From: Nilaparvata lugens
Lineage: Eukaryota; Arthropoda; Insecta; Hemiptera; Delphacidae
Direction of reading: 5' to 3'
Assembly (NCBI RefSeq): GCF_014356525.2
Contig: NC_052511.1
Span: forward strand, 50,028,167-50,092,166
Length of the DNA: 64,000 nt
Numbering within the stretch: position 1 is the stretch's first letter; the number at the start of each line of letters is the position of its first letter. The notes below the pieces were generated by a model. The model ran no database searches, was not told where the DNA came from, and saw only the letters and a program-made list of their open reading frames with translations. The position numbers were made by a program, and so were the translations under genes. Positions 20,100 to 33,000 of the stretch are shown in pieces.

Positions 20100-20340
20100 C
20101 TTTTAGATCCCCCTCTCTCTCTCTCTCTCTCTCTCTACCTAACTCTGTCTATCTCCGAGGAAGAGGAGAAGGGTGCTATCTCCCAGCATAGCTGGCTGAG
20201 ACCCCCAGTCGTCGTTAAAACCGCATCAAGTGAGTCAATCCGCTTTTATGTATTTTTCCTCGGTCCTCCATATTTGTAAACCCCTCAAAGTTACCCCGCG
20301 TTGTTCAGCCTCTCTTGATGAAAGAGGCAGAATCGAATTT
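20100..20340. other. (CT)n-containing stretch of unknown nature
   Basis: A CT dinucleotide run at about 20110-20136 is followed by GC-richer sequence with CCCAGTCGTCGTTAAAACC. I recognise no gene or repeat family here. Confidence 0.4.
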
Positions 20341-20349
20341 TGGCCTAAA

Positions 20350-20714
20350 GTGGGGTCCACGTCATAATGGCAGTGTTCGATTGGCAATGGTATTGTATCC
20401 TTGTCTATCATTCAACAAAGCGGATAGCGCTATCTCTTTCCTGCTTTGCCAGAACGTATTTCAACAATGTAGAACTAATAATTAATTATCAAAATATTTC
20501 ATCTTAATTATTAAAATTCATTATTAAATCAGTGAAAAAAAATAATTTCTTGCTTAATAAAATATAATTGATTATTTTAAATGAGAATGAACAGTTAATA
20601 TTACATCCATAAAACTGTATCAGCTACCGTCTATAGAAGGCATTGACAAGACAGTGAGGATCGGCAATGTTGTTCTCCCATCTTTCTCCACTGCCATTAT
20701 AACGTGGACCTCAC
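20350..20714. mobile_element. M1 MITE copy
   Basis: GTGGGGTCCACGTCATAATG at the left and CATTATAACGTGGACCTCAC at the right. About 365 bp, with the same interior as the 14971 copy in inverted orientation. Confidence 0.8.
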
Positions 20715-21676
20715 TATAGATATAATAATGACACCGAACCTTAAATCATACATTTAACAAGGAACCAGCGGGAAAGAGTGGGCAGCTTGAATATTGATGA
20801 GTATGAATTTGAACAAATCAATAAATTCAAATACCTTGGAGTAGGCTAACCATCTCAAGTAGAAACTCTGATAATGGTCTGCGAAATCTTTCCCTCTTTG
20901 CCAGCTTAAAACAATCAAAATTCTAGGAGAAATAAGTAGTCTGCTGAAATCATCATTGGATTCAAGAATCCCAAATGTTTTGAGATATCTGTAGTATAAA
21001 TTGCCTACTATTTGAGAGAGTAATAAATATTGGAGAAAATAAAACACAATCCATCAAATAACGGCTTCTTTTATCGGTTATTACTTTAGTACATCAATCT
21101 GAATTATATTCTCAAATTATCACATTCAAAATCCTTTTGAAATAATCATAAAAGCTCCGCTCCATCTTTGAACAATCTATTATATCAGGACTTAATGAAC
21201 TAATTTACAAATAAATACATATAATTTTATAAATTAGATTAGATGTGAAACCAATATTGTATTTTCAATGTTGATTGTTTTAGTATTGATTCAGTTATTG
21301 TTAATTTTCCTGAATATGTTCAACTGGAAAGTAATAATAATTCAGTGATATTGTGTACAGATACTTTTGGTCGTAAATTGACAGTTAATTGATATAAAAG
21401 TCAATATTAGAATCTTTTCTGAAACTAAGTCTACTAATATAAATAATAGTGAGTATCATATAATATCATAAGCAATAACATTGATTTCTATATCTACAAT
21501 AGACAACAATAAAATTAGAATATCTAATATTCATTTGCTATAATTACATCGAATTCTATTATCCCAGTATAAAAACTAATCCTAATTTTAAAACCAATCC
21601 TAATTGGGCACATTATTTATTTATACTCGATTTTTCCTCGAGTCAACAATCTAGTCAAGAAACAGATTGTCTGAAA

Positions 21677-21682
21677 TTTATT
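21677..21682 (-). terminator. Candidate polyadenylation signal of the SLC26 gene
   Basis: On the minus strand AATAAA lies about 430 nt beyond the proposed stop codon. More AATAAA-like sites follow near 21615-21625. Confidence 0.35.
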
Positions 21683-22110
21683 CTTGTATACATAAATACA
21701 TAAATCACCATTCTAGATGTATAACATCAAAACAATATTCTCATCTCAAACAACTGAAATTAGTTGCAGCTTATTTTTGTTTCTATCACTTCACAAAGCA
21801 AAACTCTTCGAGTATGACTTGTGGCGACACTTTTAAGAAAACGTCCAATGAGTAGGATGTCATTTGCTCTTGCTTGGTCAAATTTTTGAGCCGAAATTTG
21901 ACTGACACAACAAAAAATCCTTCAGTTCCTGCGTATGTGATGTCCAGTTCTTGAGATGAAAATTGTACTGACACGACTCTAAATTATTGTAGAACTTTTC
22001 TGACCTTGTGTTGGATCGTTGAAACGCTCAATACTATTCAAAGAAGTATATACAAGTAGTCCATTCGCTTAGAAGACACAATAAATTGTTGATAAATTTT
22101 TTTAGCGATT

Positions 22111-22162
22111 TCATTTCAGATCGTTGCCAAGAGTCTTGAAATTTTTGCCTTGTAGTGTGGCG
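22111..22162 (-). CDS. SLC26 transporter exon 12, probable C-terminus
   Basis: A strong acceptor (GAAATTTCTTTTCAG) in the right phase gives 17 residues, ATLQGKNFKTLGNDLK after the split valine, then TGA at 22113-22111. Support is the phase and splice site only; this tail is not conserved in the family. An alternative open stretch lies at 23040-23215. Confidence 0.55.
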
Positions 22163-25100
22163 CTGAAAAGAAATTTCAACAAAATGATCAATTTCCATCA
22201 ATAATGATATATAATAATGCGTAGATTTATATTGATACAGTGTTGCAGTGTCAGTATCTTTAAACAATTATAATGAAAACAATTCAAAATAATGAACAAA
22301 ACAAAAAGTCTTCAATTTACAGCATCCCGTCGAACTTTAGACAACAATATACCTAACGTAGACCTATCAGGCTACAATCAGTCAAGTGACAAGGTTTCTC
22401 GGGGTCGAGCTGCAGGATGACTTGAAATGGGGTGATCAGGTGCAGCGTCTCTTGCATAGGATATCTGCTATTCTGTTCTCGCTGAGGTGTGTGAGGGTAT
22501 AATTCCCTGCTTGCGATCTATCATGGCTATCTCATGTCATTCTTTACAGTTTGATATTCTGGGGTGGCTATGACACACACCTTGGGGTAATTTTCAGGAG
22601 GCAGAAAAGAGCTCTGAGAATAACCTTCAACCTCAGTGCCCGAACATCCTATAGGCCTTATTTTGTGAGAGAGAGTATATCAAATTTGCCAGCCATGTAC
22701 TTTCTGGAGATCATCATTTACTTTAGTAAAAATTGGAGGACATTCTCATCCGTTTTACTCGATCATTCCTACAATACGAGGAGTGGTGACTCAATCCTCG
22801 GTTACCCGGCACATAGACTAACCCTTCTGGAGAAAGGCCCAAACTATTGCGCAATAAAAATTATAAATAGACTCCCCCATAATTTTAAAGATTTTTCCAA
22901 CTTTTTAAAGATGACCGGAAGGATAAGGAAAGTTCTGTTAAAAAGAGCGCCATACACAGTGGATGAATGTGTGGATGCCTTGAGGGAAGAAAATTACATA
23001 TCATAGAATTATTACAAAATAAAAATTTCCTTCAAATCAACTGAAATTAATCGATTTCTTCCAGGGGGTGCTCCTGGAGGCAGTGTTTTTTCTTTGACGT
23101 CTCCTCTTTGCACTATTGTACTTTCTGTGTTTATTATTGATTGTGACGATTCAATGTTGTGAAGCTTGTCTTTTATATGCAACAATAGGACGTCATAAGT
23201 GAATTCAATAACATACTTTTTTATAAATAATGAGGAATTCTAATCAAACAACAATAATCAATCGAAAGAAGATTCCACTTTAGAAAACTAAGTTTTTCTT
23301 AGTAATAACATAGGTAAGTTATGAGAGAAAATACTGTTTAGTGAATTTTTGAATACTCACACAGTATGCGTCAATAGTAGATGGTCCAGTTGATGATCAT
23401 TGTAATAGACGACAAAATCTTTGGGTTGGACTCCTTCAAATACGGCCACAACACTTGGCTTCAAATTGTAGAAGAAAAGAGGCTGTTTTCGTTTGGAAAA
23501 GTCCTGTGTTAGGATTTCAATAACCTGCAAAACATGAAAATAACTTGATCAACACCAGTCCATAATATACTTGACATTTAAAAACACGTAAGTTATGGAG
23601 TGTAAATGTACTTACTATTGGCAGTGACGATCGTTTCGACCTGGTGTGGGTTATCATCACACTGTAGAAACTTACTCTAATGTCTAATGATCGTCACCAA
23701 CAATAGTGAGTGCATTTTCACTTCATACTTGTTTATAAAATTCAAGTTTTATTATTTATTAGTGAAAAGTATATGGATATGCAACATAATATATACGGTA
23801 CTTGTTGAGATGAAGAAAAACGTAAGCTTTTATCATAGAGGATACTCTGTTTCTATTGATAATTGACAATATTTCAAAGCTTCTACATCAGCCAAAAATT
23901 AATTGGTATAAATACAGGGTAATTCAAAAAGAATACCACAACTTTGAAAATCTGTATTTAATCAAGGAAACATAATAGTAACTTGGATTATAAATCAAAA
24001 TGAAGAGTATTAAATCAAGGTTTTCCCCACTAGAAAACAAGTCCACAAATGTTCAATGTGACCCCCTCCAGACACTCGAGTCATATCAATACGATACACA
24101 CCCATTGCACACCCTCAGTAGCATATCGGGCGTAACAGTTTGTATAGCTGTTGTTATTTCTTGTTTGAGCTCCTCAATGTTAGCTGGTAGAGGAGGTCGA
24201 TACACTTTATCTTTAACGTACCCCCACAGAAAAAAGGGGGTGAGCTCAGGGCATCTATGAGGCCAGTGATGAAGTGCTCTGTCTCGAGCTGCTTGGCGGC
24301 CGATCCATTGCCTCGGATAGTTTTCATTCAAATAGGCACGGACAGATGAGTGCCAATGCGACTAAATAAGGAACTAAAAAAACTTCAGAGCTTCCTCAAA
24401 TCGATGACAGATAGTGCTCTACTCTCCGTTTATTCTTTGCATAGTTATCAGTTTTCAAAGTTGTGGTATTCTTTTTGAATCACGGTGTATTATCAGGGAC
24501 ATACCGGAGGTTATACTTATGATCTTGACTTCAAAATCTCGTGAGTTCGAGAAATTTTAAACATTCCATGTTTATTACCATTCAATAAACTTTTTGGAGA
24601 AAATAAGGAGTAGATTGTATTAATTATCAATAAAGTATAAAGATTGCCAGCATTAGTTTGACAATGACATGTGATATGATTAGCAATTTATTATTAACAT
24701 ATTATTTATTAATATGTTCATCTAAATTTTGATTTTTTGGGTGAATATGCTGCTACAAGTATCATGATTGTAGCAAGTTTCAATTTCCAACTTCACAACT
24801 TTGTATAGGTATTTTTTGATAGCCTCATGATGTGAATCTCTATTGCAACAAAATATGTACGATAACAAAATGATAGTATAGGCCTACCGTTGAGTAGTTG
24901 TCAATCAAAACATGAGAATTGCTGTAAGTTATTTCTGAACAAGAAGCCAGGGTTCAACTGAATCATCTTTTATCAGTTCTATAACAAAATATCTTTATTC
25001 ATGAGGCAGAATATGCTGCCTTGATAATATAGGCTAATTGAATGATTAGAATTGATATAGATAGATAGAGATAGATACCGTACAATCAGTTTAGAGATAC

Positions 25101-28100
25101 TACATTATTTATATTATGGACCAATAATATCCTTAAATAATCATGGATGAACAATTTATGTTGATGCAGAAAATTAAGATTATTATTATCCATTTAACAC
25201 ATTGTGTACACATACTTGACATGAGGAAAGGCACAACAGGCTCATGCCCAAAACTGTCCCATTTCCAATTTATACTATACTGTCCAAATCAAAATGTTGG
25301 TTATGTCACTTTCACTTTTCAAACTACACTCTTCAATACTCAGATAAACGAGCAAATTTGAATCAAATAAATACTATTAGAGTCAAGAATCAAAAAATCT
25401 AGAACAGTAACTCAATAATTATTCGAAAAGTCTAAATTTTTAATGAAACTAGAAATTTTTGAGCCTAAAACTTTACACTTCACACATTCATGTTAAACAA
25501 GGAATGGAACCCATAACTAGAAAGTTTCATGAAACTATTGTGAATTATAGAATAATCAATGTTAACTCACCTTAGCTGCAGTAAAATCAGCACCATAGAT
25601 ATGAGAACAGTCTATAACGACTGGTATGCCCCGTTTTACACTGTGCTTTGTGACTAGAGCACTCACGTAATCCACCGATGGAAAAATAAGGCAGCGGTCA
25701 GGGGTTAATAGAAGGTACTCTACACCTCCTCGACTCTAAAACAAAAATACCAAAAAATGAAATAAAATCGAGAACATTCAAATAGGTTTAAGAAGAATAT
25801 ATATTTCTAAAGAATATTATTGAATTTGGAGCAAGACAGAACATGATTATTAGAGTTGTGTTGTATGTGATGTTATATTGTATTGTTATGTTGTGTGTTA
25901 TGTATTATTTTTACATAATAAAAAACACAAATCAAATTCAAATTCAAATTCAAATTTATTTCTCAAAAACATACACAATTATAATAATATAATATTATAA
26001 CATCTAAAAATAATACAAGAAAAATACTATTAAATATATAAAATGATTCCAAAACTGCAGTATATTTTTTTATGTCCATCTATGTTTAAGGAGTAGCCTA
26101 CAAGGTAAAACCTGTGCGTAGACCTAAGTTGCAGTAATATATTTATTCAACTAAGAAATTAAACCAAATTAAGAACAAAGATTAGTGGAATTTACACACA
26201 AATATAAATTTGTAGATTAGTAGATGATGAAATAAGATAAAAGTTAGTAACACACAATAATTATTACTCTATGTTAAAAAAAACATAAAAGAAACAGTTG
26301 GTGCCTAGAAGATTTTTTCTTCAGTTTTATTTGATCTTATCCATTCCTCAATCTCGAAATTTAGTTTTTTGCTCCGGTTTGTATTGGCAATAATATGAGT
26401 AGGAACAAGATTTATTATCCTCTGTGATAAGTAAGTGAATTGTCTTCTACATACATTCAAATCCATCCTGTCTATAAATTTTTAGAATAATGTATATTTG
26501 GACTGTAAATTTTTGTGATCTTTATAAAAGTGTTTTCATAACCTCATTTGGACTATTTTTATCAAAATTAGGAAGAGGAACAGTTTTGGGTTTATCCTGT
26601 TGATTCTCTCTCAATCATTAATTTGATGTTGTTATTAAGGAATGTAATAAATGTAAATGTCTTGATGGAATGTTTCTCTAGTAGGACGTAAATTTAAATT
26701 CAAGTTTCTTTCACGAAGAAGAAATTTATTTTTATTCTTTTTAATATATATTATCAAGTTTTTTATGTACAGCTGTCGAACAGTTAGTACTTTGAATTCA
26801 TTGAATAGATCGCTTGTAGGATAAAGTCTGGGTTTGCCTAGAATTGTTTTAGAGAGTTATCAACCATTAGAAATAGAAGCTAGAAATAGAAGTTATCAAC
26901 CACTTATTATTGATCACGATTATCTATTTAAATGAAAATCGAGCCTAAAATTTTGACATTTAATAACTTTTTTATGTGTGCACCGAATTTGATGATTTTT
27001 TAGTTGTTTGTTATGTTCAGGAGCAGGTTTATGGCCTATCAAATTCATATTCTGACTTCAGGACTCTTTCCTACGGTCCTTCATAGTTTACATGTAATCC
27101 TGTGGTTACAGATTTGTGAAGCTGTAATCCTGTGATTAAAGATTTGTGAGCTGGCCACACACAGAAATAAAAATCAGCTGTTATAATCATTGCGTTATCC
27201 AACAGCTGTTGATAGATCTGTTTTTCTATTTAATTTCTACTGATTCACAAAATTCTAATTCTTAATAATAACGTGGTACGAACGACGTCCAAACTTGGGT
27301 CGTAGAACTCGAAATGCTGTAAATTTAGAATATGCACGGGAAAATCAGCAACAAGGAGATATGCCATTCAATTTCCCAGCAAGCTGCATTCAACTATATC
27401 TGAAAATACATACTGCTCCACAACTAACTGAGCACATAGGAAGTCCATATTATTGAGATATAAATGTAAATACTGATTGTTGGATGATTTTCATAAAAAT
27501 AACTAAGCACATAGGAAGTCCATATTGAGATATAAATGTAAATACTGATTGTTGGATAATTTTCATAAAAATAATTAAGCACATATACGAAGTCCATATT
27601 AAGATATAAATGTAAATACTGATTGTTGGATAACTGTCATAAAAATAACTAAGCACATATGAAGTCCATATTGAGATATGAATGTAAATACTGATTGTTG
27701 GATAATTTTCATAAAAATATAGTGTATCAGATTAAGCTAAGGCTAAGCACACCTGAGGAGACGCGGCTTGGTGATACAGTGTTGATCTTATGGAGATTTC
27801 CTTATCACACCGTTCCACCCAATGCCCGATTCAGTGTGTATGAGTTCTTCCATTCAAACCAATAAGCAAGAAGCACCTGGATGCAAAATGCCGCATCGCG
27901 CCTCCTCAGGTGTGCATCCAGCTAAAGTTTGTCATGAGATGAATCAACTATTTGGTGGTACGGAGTTCGCCGGGCCAGCTAGTTATCAATAATTATTGTT
28001 TGGTACCGGTAAAAGGTAAGCCCTTGTTTTTCACTTATTGAAAATAAATGTACAACTTCGTCCCTCTACGATAGATTAAAATATTCTACATCAATACAAG

Positions 28101-29935
28101 GTTCTCTTTTCAATGCTGTTTATCGACTACAATGAGGTACACGTTATTATGGCAGTATTTGATTAAGTTTGGTGTTGCTATCGCTCCATCATGCTTAAAA
28201 CATGGACCTCACTATAGAATCTGTCACAAAAATTTCAAAAACACGGAAATATTTCTCACCTTATGTATGTCGATTGAGATCTTCGGTCTTGCTGCATGAT
28301 ATAAAATTGATATGAGATTCAGTCCTATGCCGATTAGAATACCGATTTCCAAGTGTAATAGAAGACAGGCTATAAACGTGGCCACACCAGGTATCAAATC
28401 ACTTTCTGAAATTGAAAAAATATATAAAATTAATTAAATACCTTTATAACACATTCATATCCAAGCCTACAGGCTAGTAAAATTGGTGACTGTATGCTTA
28501 TATAATCAATAACTCTTGTCAAAAGAATTGAGAGATCTCACATCATCGATATTTGATTTTAAAATAGATTACAGTGCAATTCAATATTTATTTTGAAAAA
28601 TATTTGATGAGATTATCTCAGGATTCTTACTAAGGACTATGCTCCGTTTTCATGACTTTGTCAATACACATGTATATTTAGAACGACAATTGAAACATTT
28701 GATTTGATCTAAAATATTCAAGTACCTAATTTTGCAAATACAACCAAAATTTTTGTGTCTGTGTTATTAGCCTGTAATGGAATCAGCTCTGATACATTAT
28801 GGCATTGATAATATTGGCATTTTTACAGTTTAAAGTAAATCTCAGTGTAGAATCACAATTCTTTACATTGTTTATATAGCTTTGTTGTAGACTACTCTTG
28901 CAAAGAACATAAAAAATTATCAGTTCGAGTTCAGTATAATATTATTATTAAACGAAAATCTAAATTGAATGCTGTAAGTCACCCCGAAGTTTAATAATAA
29001 TTATTATAATTATAATTCATTAGCATTTGAGTAATTGCAATATCTCAGTAATTGACTTCAGTATAATACTCTTCAATTACACTTTCTATTACATATTGCT
29101 TGTTAATGATCACTATTCAATATTTTGCTAGGTTGTATGATTATCGAAAAGTATTCAGTATAATCGCAAAGGAAAGAACAAAGCTTGTTCCTTTTTTCTG
29201 TGGTTTAAAGTTTGTAAATAATGGTCCCTACAATTTTATACGTGGTACCGTACCGTACTAACAATTGCAATAATATTATTTTTAAATCTCAATCCATGCA
29301 GCAATATATAAGATAATATACTACATTCACTTGGTTCCCTGATGAAAAATATCACTTTGATAAATGGTTATTCTCGAATTAACTTACTTTTAGACCTCCA
29401 TATAGGCTTGACAACTCTAACTTCGACCATGAAGACGACAGCTGCTATAATAACTGCAGCCAACACCGCTTTTGGAATGTAGTAGAAGCAGGGTGTGAAA
29501 AATAGGAGGGCGATGATGACCAGGGCTCCTGAAACAACAAATATTGAATTTGAGGAAAACTCAATTTAATAAACACAAAATAATAAATTAAACTATAGTA
29601 AGGTTTTTGTCTTTATTCAAATTCTTTATTCAAAAAAAAAATAATTATACAATCAAATGCATTCCAAAAATCAAATACAATATTGTTTCCTAATTTCTAA
29701 TATGTGTTCCCTATAGGCTACCCTGTGTGGGGACACTTGAATATATATAATAAAATATTTATATACAAATTTAAATATTATATCATGAAGAACATAATAA
29801 TTGAATATGGTATTATATTGAAATAATCAATATGTCAATATTTATAATCATTCTTGCACACATTCATACGCACACACATTCACATATGCGCACACATTCA
29901 TACGCACACACATTCACACATGCGCACAAACACAC

Positions 29936-30034
<99 letters not shown>

Positions 30035-33000
30035 ACATAAAACTTAAAACTATGTACGGAGTGGTTGCTGTTTTTTTTCATATTTAGTTCAATTTTATTC
30101 ATAGTTAACGTTTCGTTTTTTTTCAAAGTGCTGATGTAATTATACCATAAATGAATGCGTTTTGAAGAAAGATACAGTGATTGAAATTTGATACTGTCTT
30201 ACTGTTTACGCATACCGGACGGGATTTGTGAGTTCATGATCTTTGATTGTTGCAGTGTTCATGTCGTGTAATGTGTAAATTATACTAAATTTAGACCTAT
30301 ATTAATTTAGTAAAAAAATCATTCGGTTGTCTAGTTGTAAAATGAATTTCTTGATTTCTTTTCTAAATAACTGACGTGACGTTACTTTCCTTGTTGTTAC
30401 TGGAAGTGAATTGAATATTTTTATAGCTATGTATTTGAAGTGTCGTCTGGAATGTTCTAATCTTGGTTTTGGGAGGTTAATGTCCTGTGAATTCCTGAGG
30501 TTTATTCTTTCTCTCATCTGTTGAATATCGAAATTATTTTCAGCTAAATCCAGCAATGCTTTGAATAGAAAAGAATGTCTCACTGATAATATTGACAGTT
30601 CTCTGAAGAGCATCATTGAACTATATTGTTTAGGTTTATTACAAATTATTTTTAATATATGTTTCTGACCAGTAATCACAGGTTTAATATGAACATTGTA
30701 TGCACTCCCATAGCATATTATTCCATAATTTATTCTAGAACCAATAATTGCATGGTATAATTGTAACAATACTTCTTTTGGACATAACTGTCTGAGGTAA
30801 TAGAACTTCCTTATGTATACAAATAACTCATTTTTATCTTCTGTACATGATCTGACCAAGTGAGCCTACTATCCAATATGAGGCCCAGATATTTAACTGT
30901 ACGTGCTTGTTTTATAGTTTCACAGTTACACAATAAATTATTCACCTGTTGCGCACAATCTAATTTATGGAAGTAAATACTAGTTAACTCCTGATCCGTG
31001 TTTTGAAGATTAAATTGTATTATATTAGATTTGTCTGTGTTGATAGTTAATTTATTTTCGCAAAACCACCACCTAAGGTGCTTAAGATCCATTTCTAATT
31101 TATTTTTAAGTTCTTGATTTGTTTTGGCCGAATAAAATATAACTGTATCGTCTGCAAAAGATGTAATCTTTCCCTGTAAGTCACCATCCGTCAAATCGTT
31201 AATAAAGACCAGGAATAAAGTACTTGATAACACTGATCCTTGAGGAATACCTATGGTAATGTCCCCGGGTTCACTCAACGTATCGTTAATTCTGACCCTT
31301 TGACTCCTATTAGATAGGTAGCATCTTAACCAATCATTGGCAATTCCTCTTACTCCTGATAAATCAAGTTTTTTTAGAAGCATGTTTTTATCAATTGCAT
31401 CATATGCTTTAGATATATCAAGAAACAGAGCTGCACACTTATTATTAACACTAAAACTGTCATTTATTTTTGAAATGAGATTTTTAATTGCCGCTTCTGT
31501 ACTTCTTCCTTCACGGAAACCATATTGGTTATCACTAAAAAAGTTATTATTTTTATAAAAGTTTTCAAGTCTAATCTTGAATATTTTTTCTAAAATCTTG
31601 GAAAAAACCGGTAAAAGTGAAATTGGGCGGAACTGATCTATGTTTATACAATTTGGCTTTTTAGGAATAGGTATAACTACGCTGTGTTTGAACATGCTTG
31701 GGAATTTTCCTTTGTCTCAAACCAAGGTATCTAGAATACATAGGTATTCTAGGTACATTGCCTCAAACTTTAGGCTTAAGGTAGGCGCACACAGATCGTC
31801 ATCGGACGATCAGATTTGATGCATAGTTTCCAATTGGAGTGCGCATACCTATCCGCATCGTATAGGTATGCACACTCCAATTGAAAACAATGCATCGAAT
31901 CTAATCGTCCGATGCGTGCCGTCCGTCCGATGACGATCTGTGTGCGCCTACCTTAAGCCTTCTTTATAAATTACAACTTAAATGCTTCTCGTTCAATTCA
32001 TTCTAAAAAGTGGATCTTACTGTTGTAGAATTTGGTAGATTTTGGAAGAATCGGTAGACATGATGGAGGCAGGAGAGTGGATGACGATCTGTGTGCGCCC
32101 ACCTTAAGCCTTCTTTATAAATTACAACTTAAATGCTTCTCGTTCAATTCATTCTAAAAAGTGGATCTTACTGTTGTAGAATTTGGTAGATTTTGGAAGA
32201 ATCGGTAGACATGATGGAGGCAGGAGAGTGGATTAGTTTGTGTTTTATTTCTGATTCAAAATTTTTCTTAATAACCCAATATTTTCAAGTTCTGGGAGTT
32301 TATTGAATGTAATCATTCTATTATATTCGGTTTTCAATCAAATCAAATTCGAAATTTCTAGTTTATTTATTTCTGGACACAAAAGTGGACTCAAATCGAT
32401 TCAAGTGGATAGCATAACCTATAGGCCTAATTGAGGCCATTTCCGGAAAAAGGGCACATACGGTATGACAAAAGTGTGTTTTGAGTAAAATCAGTTCAAA
32501 GTTTATGTTTTTGTTTTGTTAAATAATTTGCTTAGACTCTTTTAGAACCAGTTCAAAATTTTGTAAACCTTTATAATTTTATGAATCTAAACATGCTATC
32601 TGATCCTGTATTGGAATTTAGAAAATATATGAAATTTACCAACTGACTATCACCTGAAAATGGGCTCCAGACAGCAGTGCATAGAGAGACAAAAGAATTC
32701 ATAGAGTGCTCAGTTTTTGAGATAATGCATTGTAACTTTGTGAGTCTACTAAAAATACAGTAACATGACGAATCGATTGGAACGATAATCGGAAAAAGCC
32801 GTTTTGAGGCCTTTTTCCGGAAATGGCCTCAATTTTTATTCATCCATAACTCTACCTTCATTGTATTATCAATCATCCCATCATCATCATCATCATCATA
32901 ATAGGCTTAAAATACATCTAGGAAGACGCCTTTGTAAAATAATAAATACTATTTATCTCTTTTCTGTATAGGGCTACTTTTATAGAGATAGAAAGAAAAA

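Noticed and set aside
23040..23215. Open minus-strand stretch as last transporter exon
   Set aside because: It looks coding, but no acceptor with a pyrimidine tract joins it in the required phase; 22162-22111 fits better. Kept as an alternative.
29832..30126. His/Thr-rich and Val/Cys-rich frames
   Set aside because: They are translations of the (CA)n microsatellite.
30302..31695. Reverse transcriptase as a host gene
   Set aside because: Motif order, 5' truncation and an internal frameshift identify a dead LINE copy.
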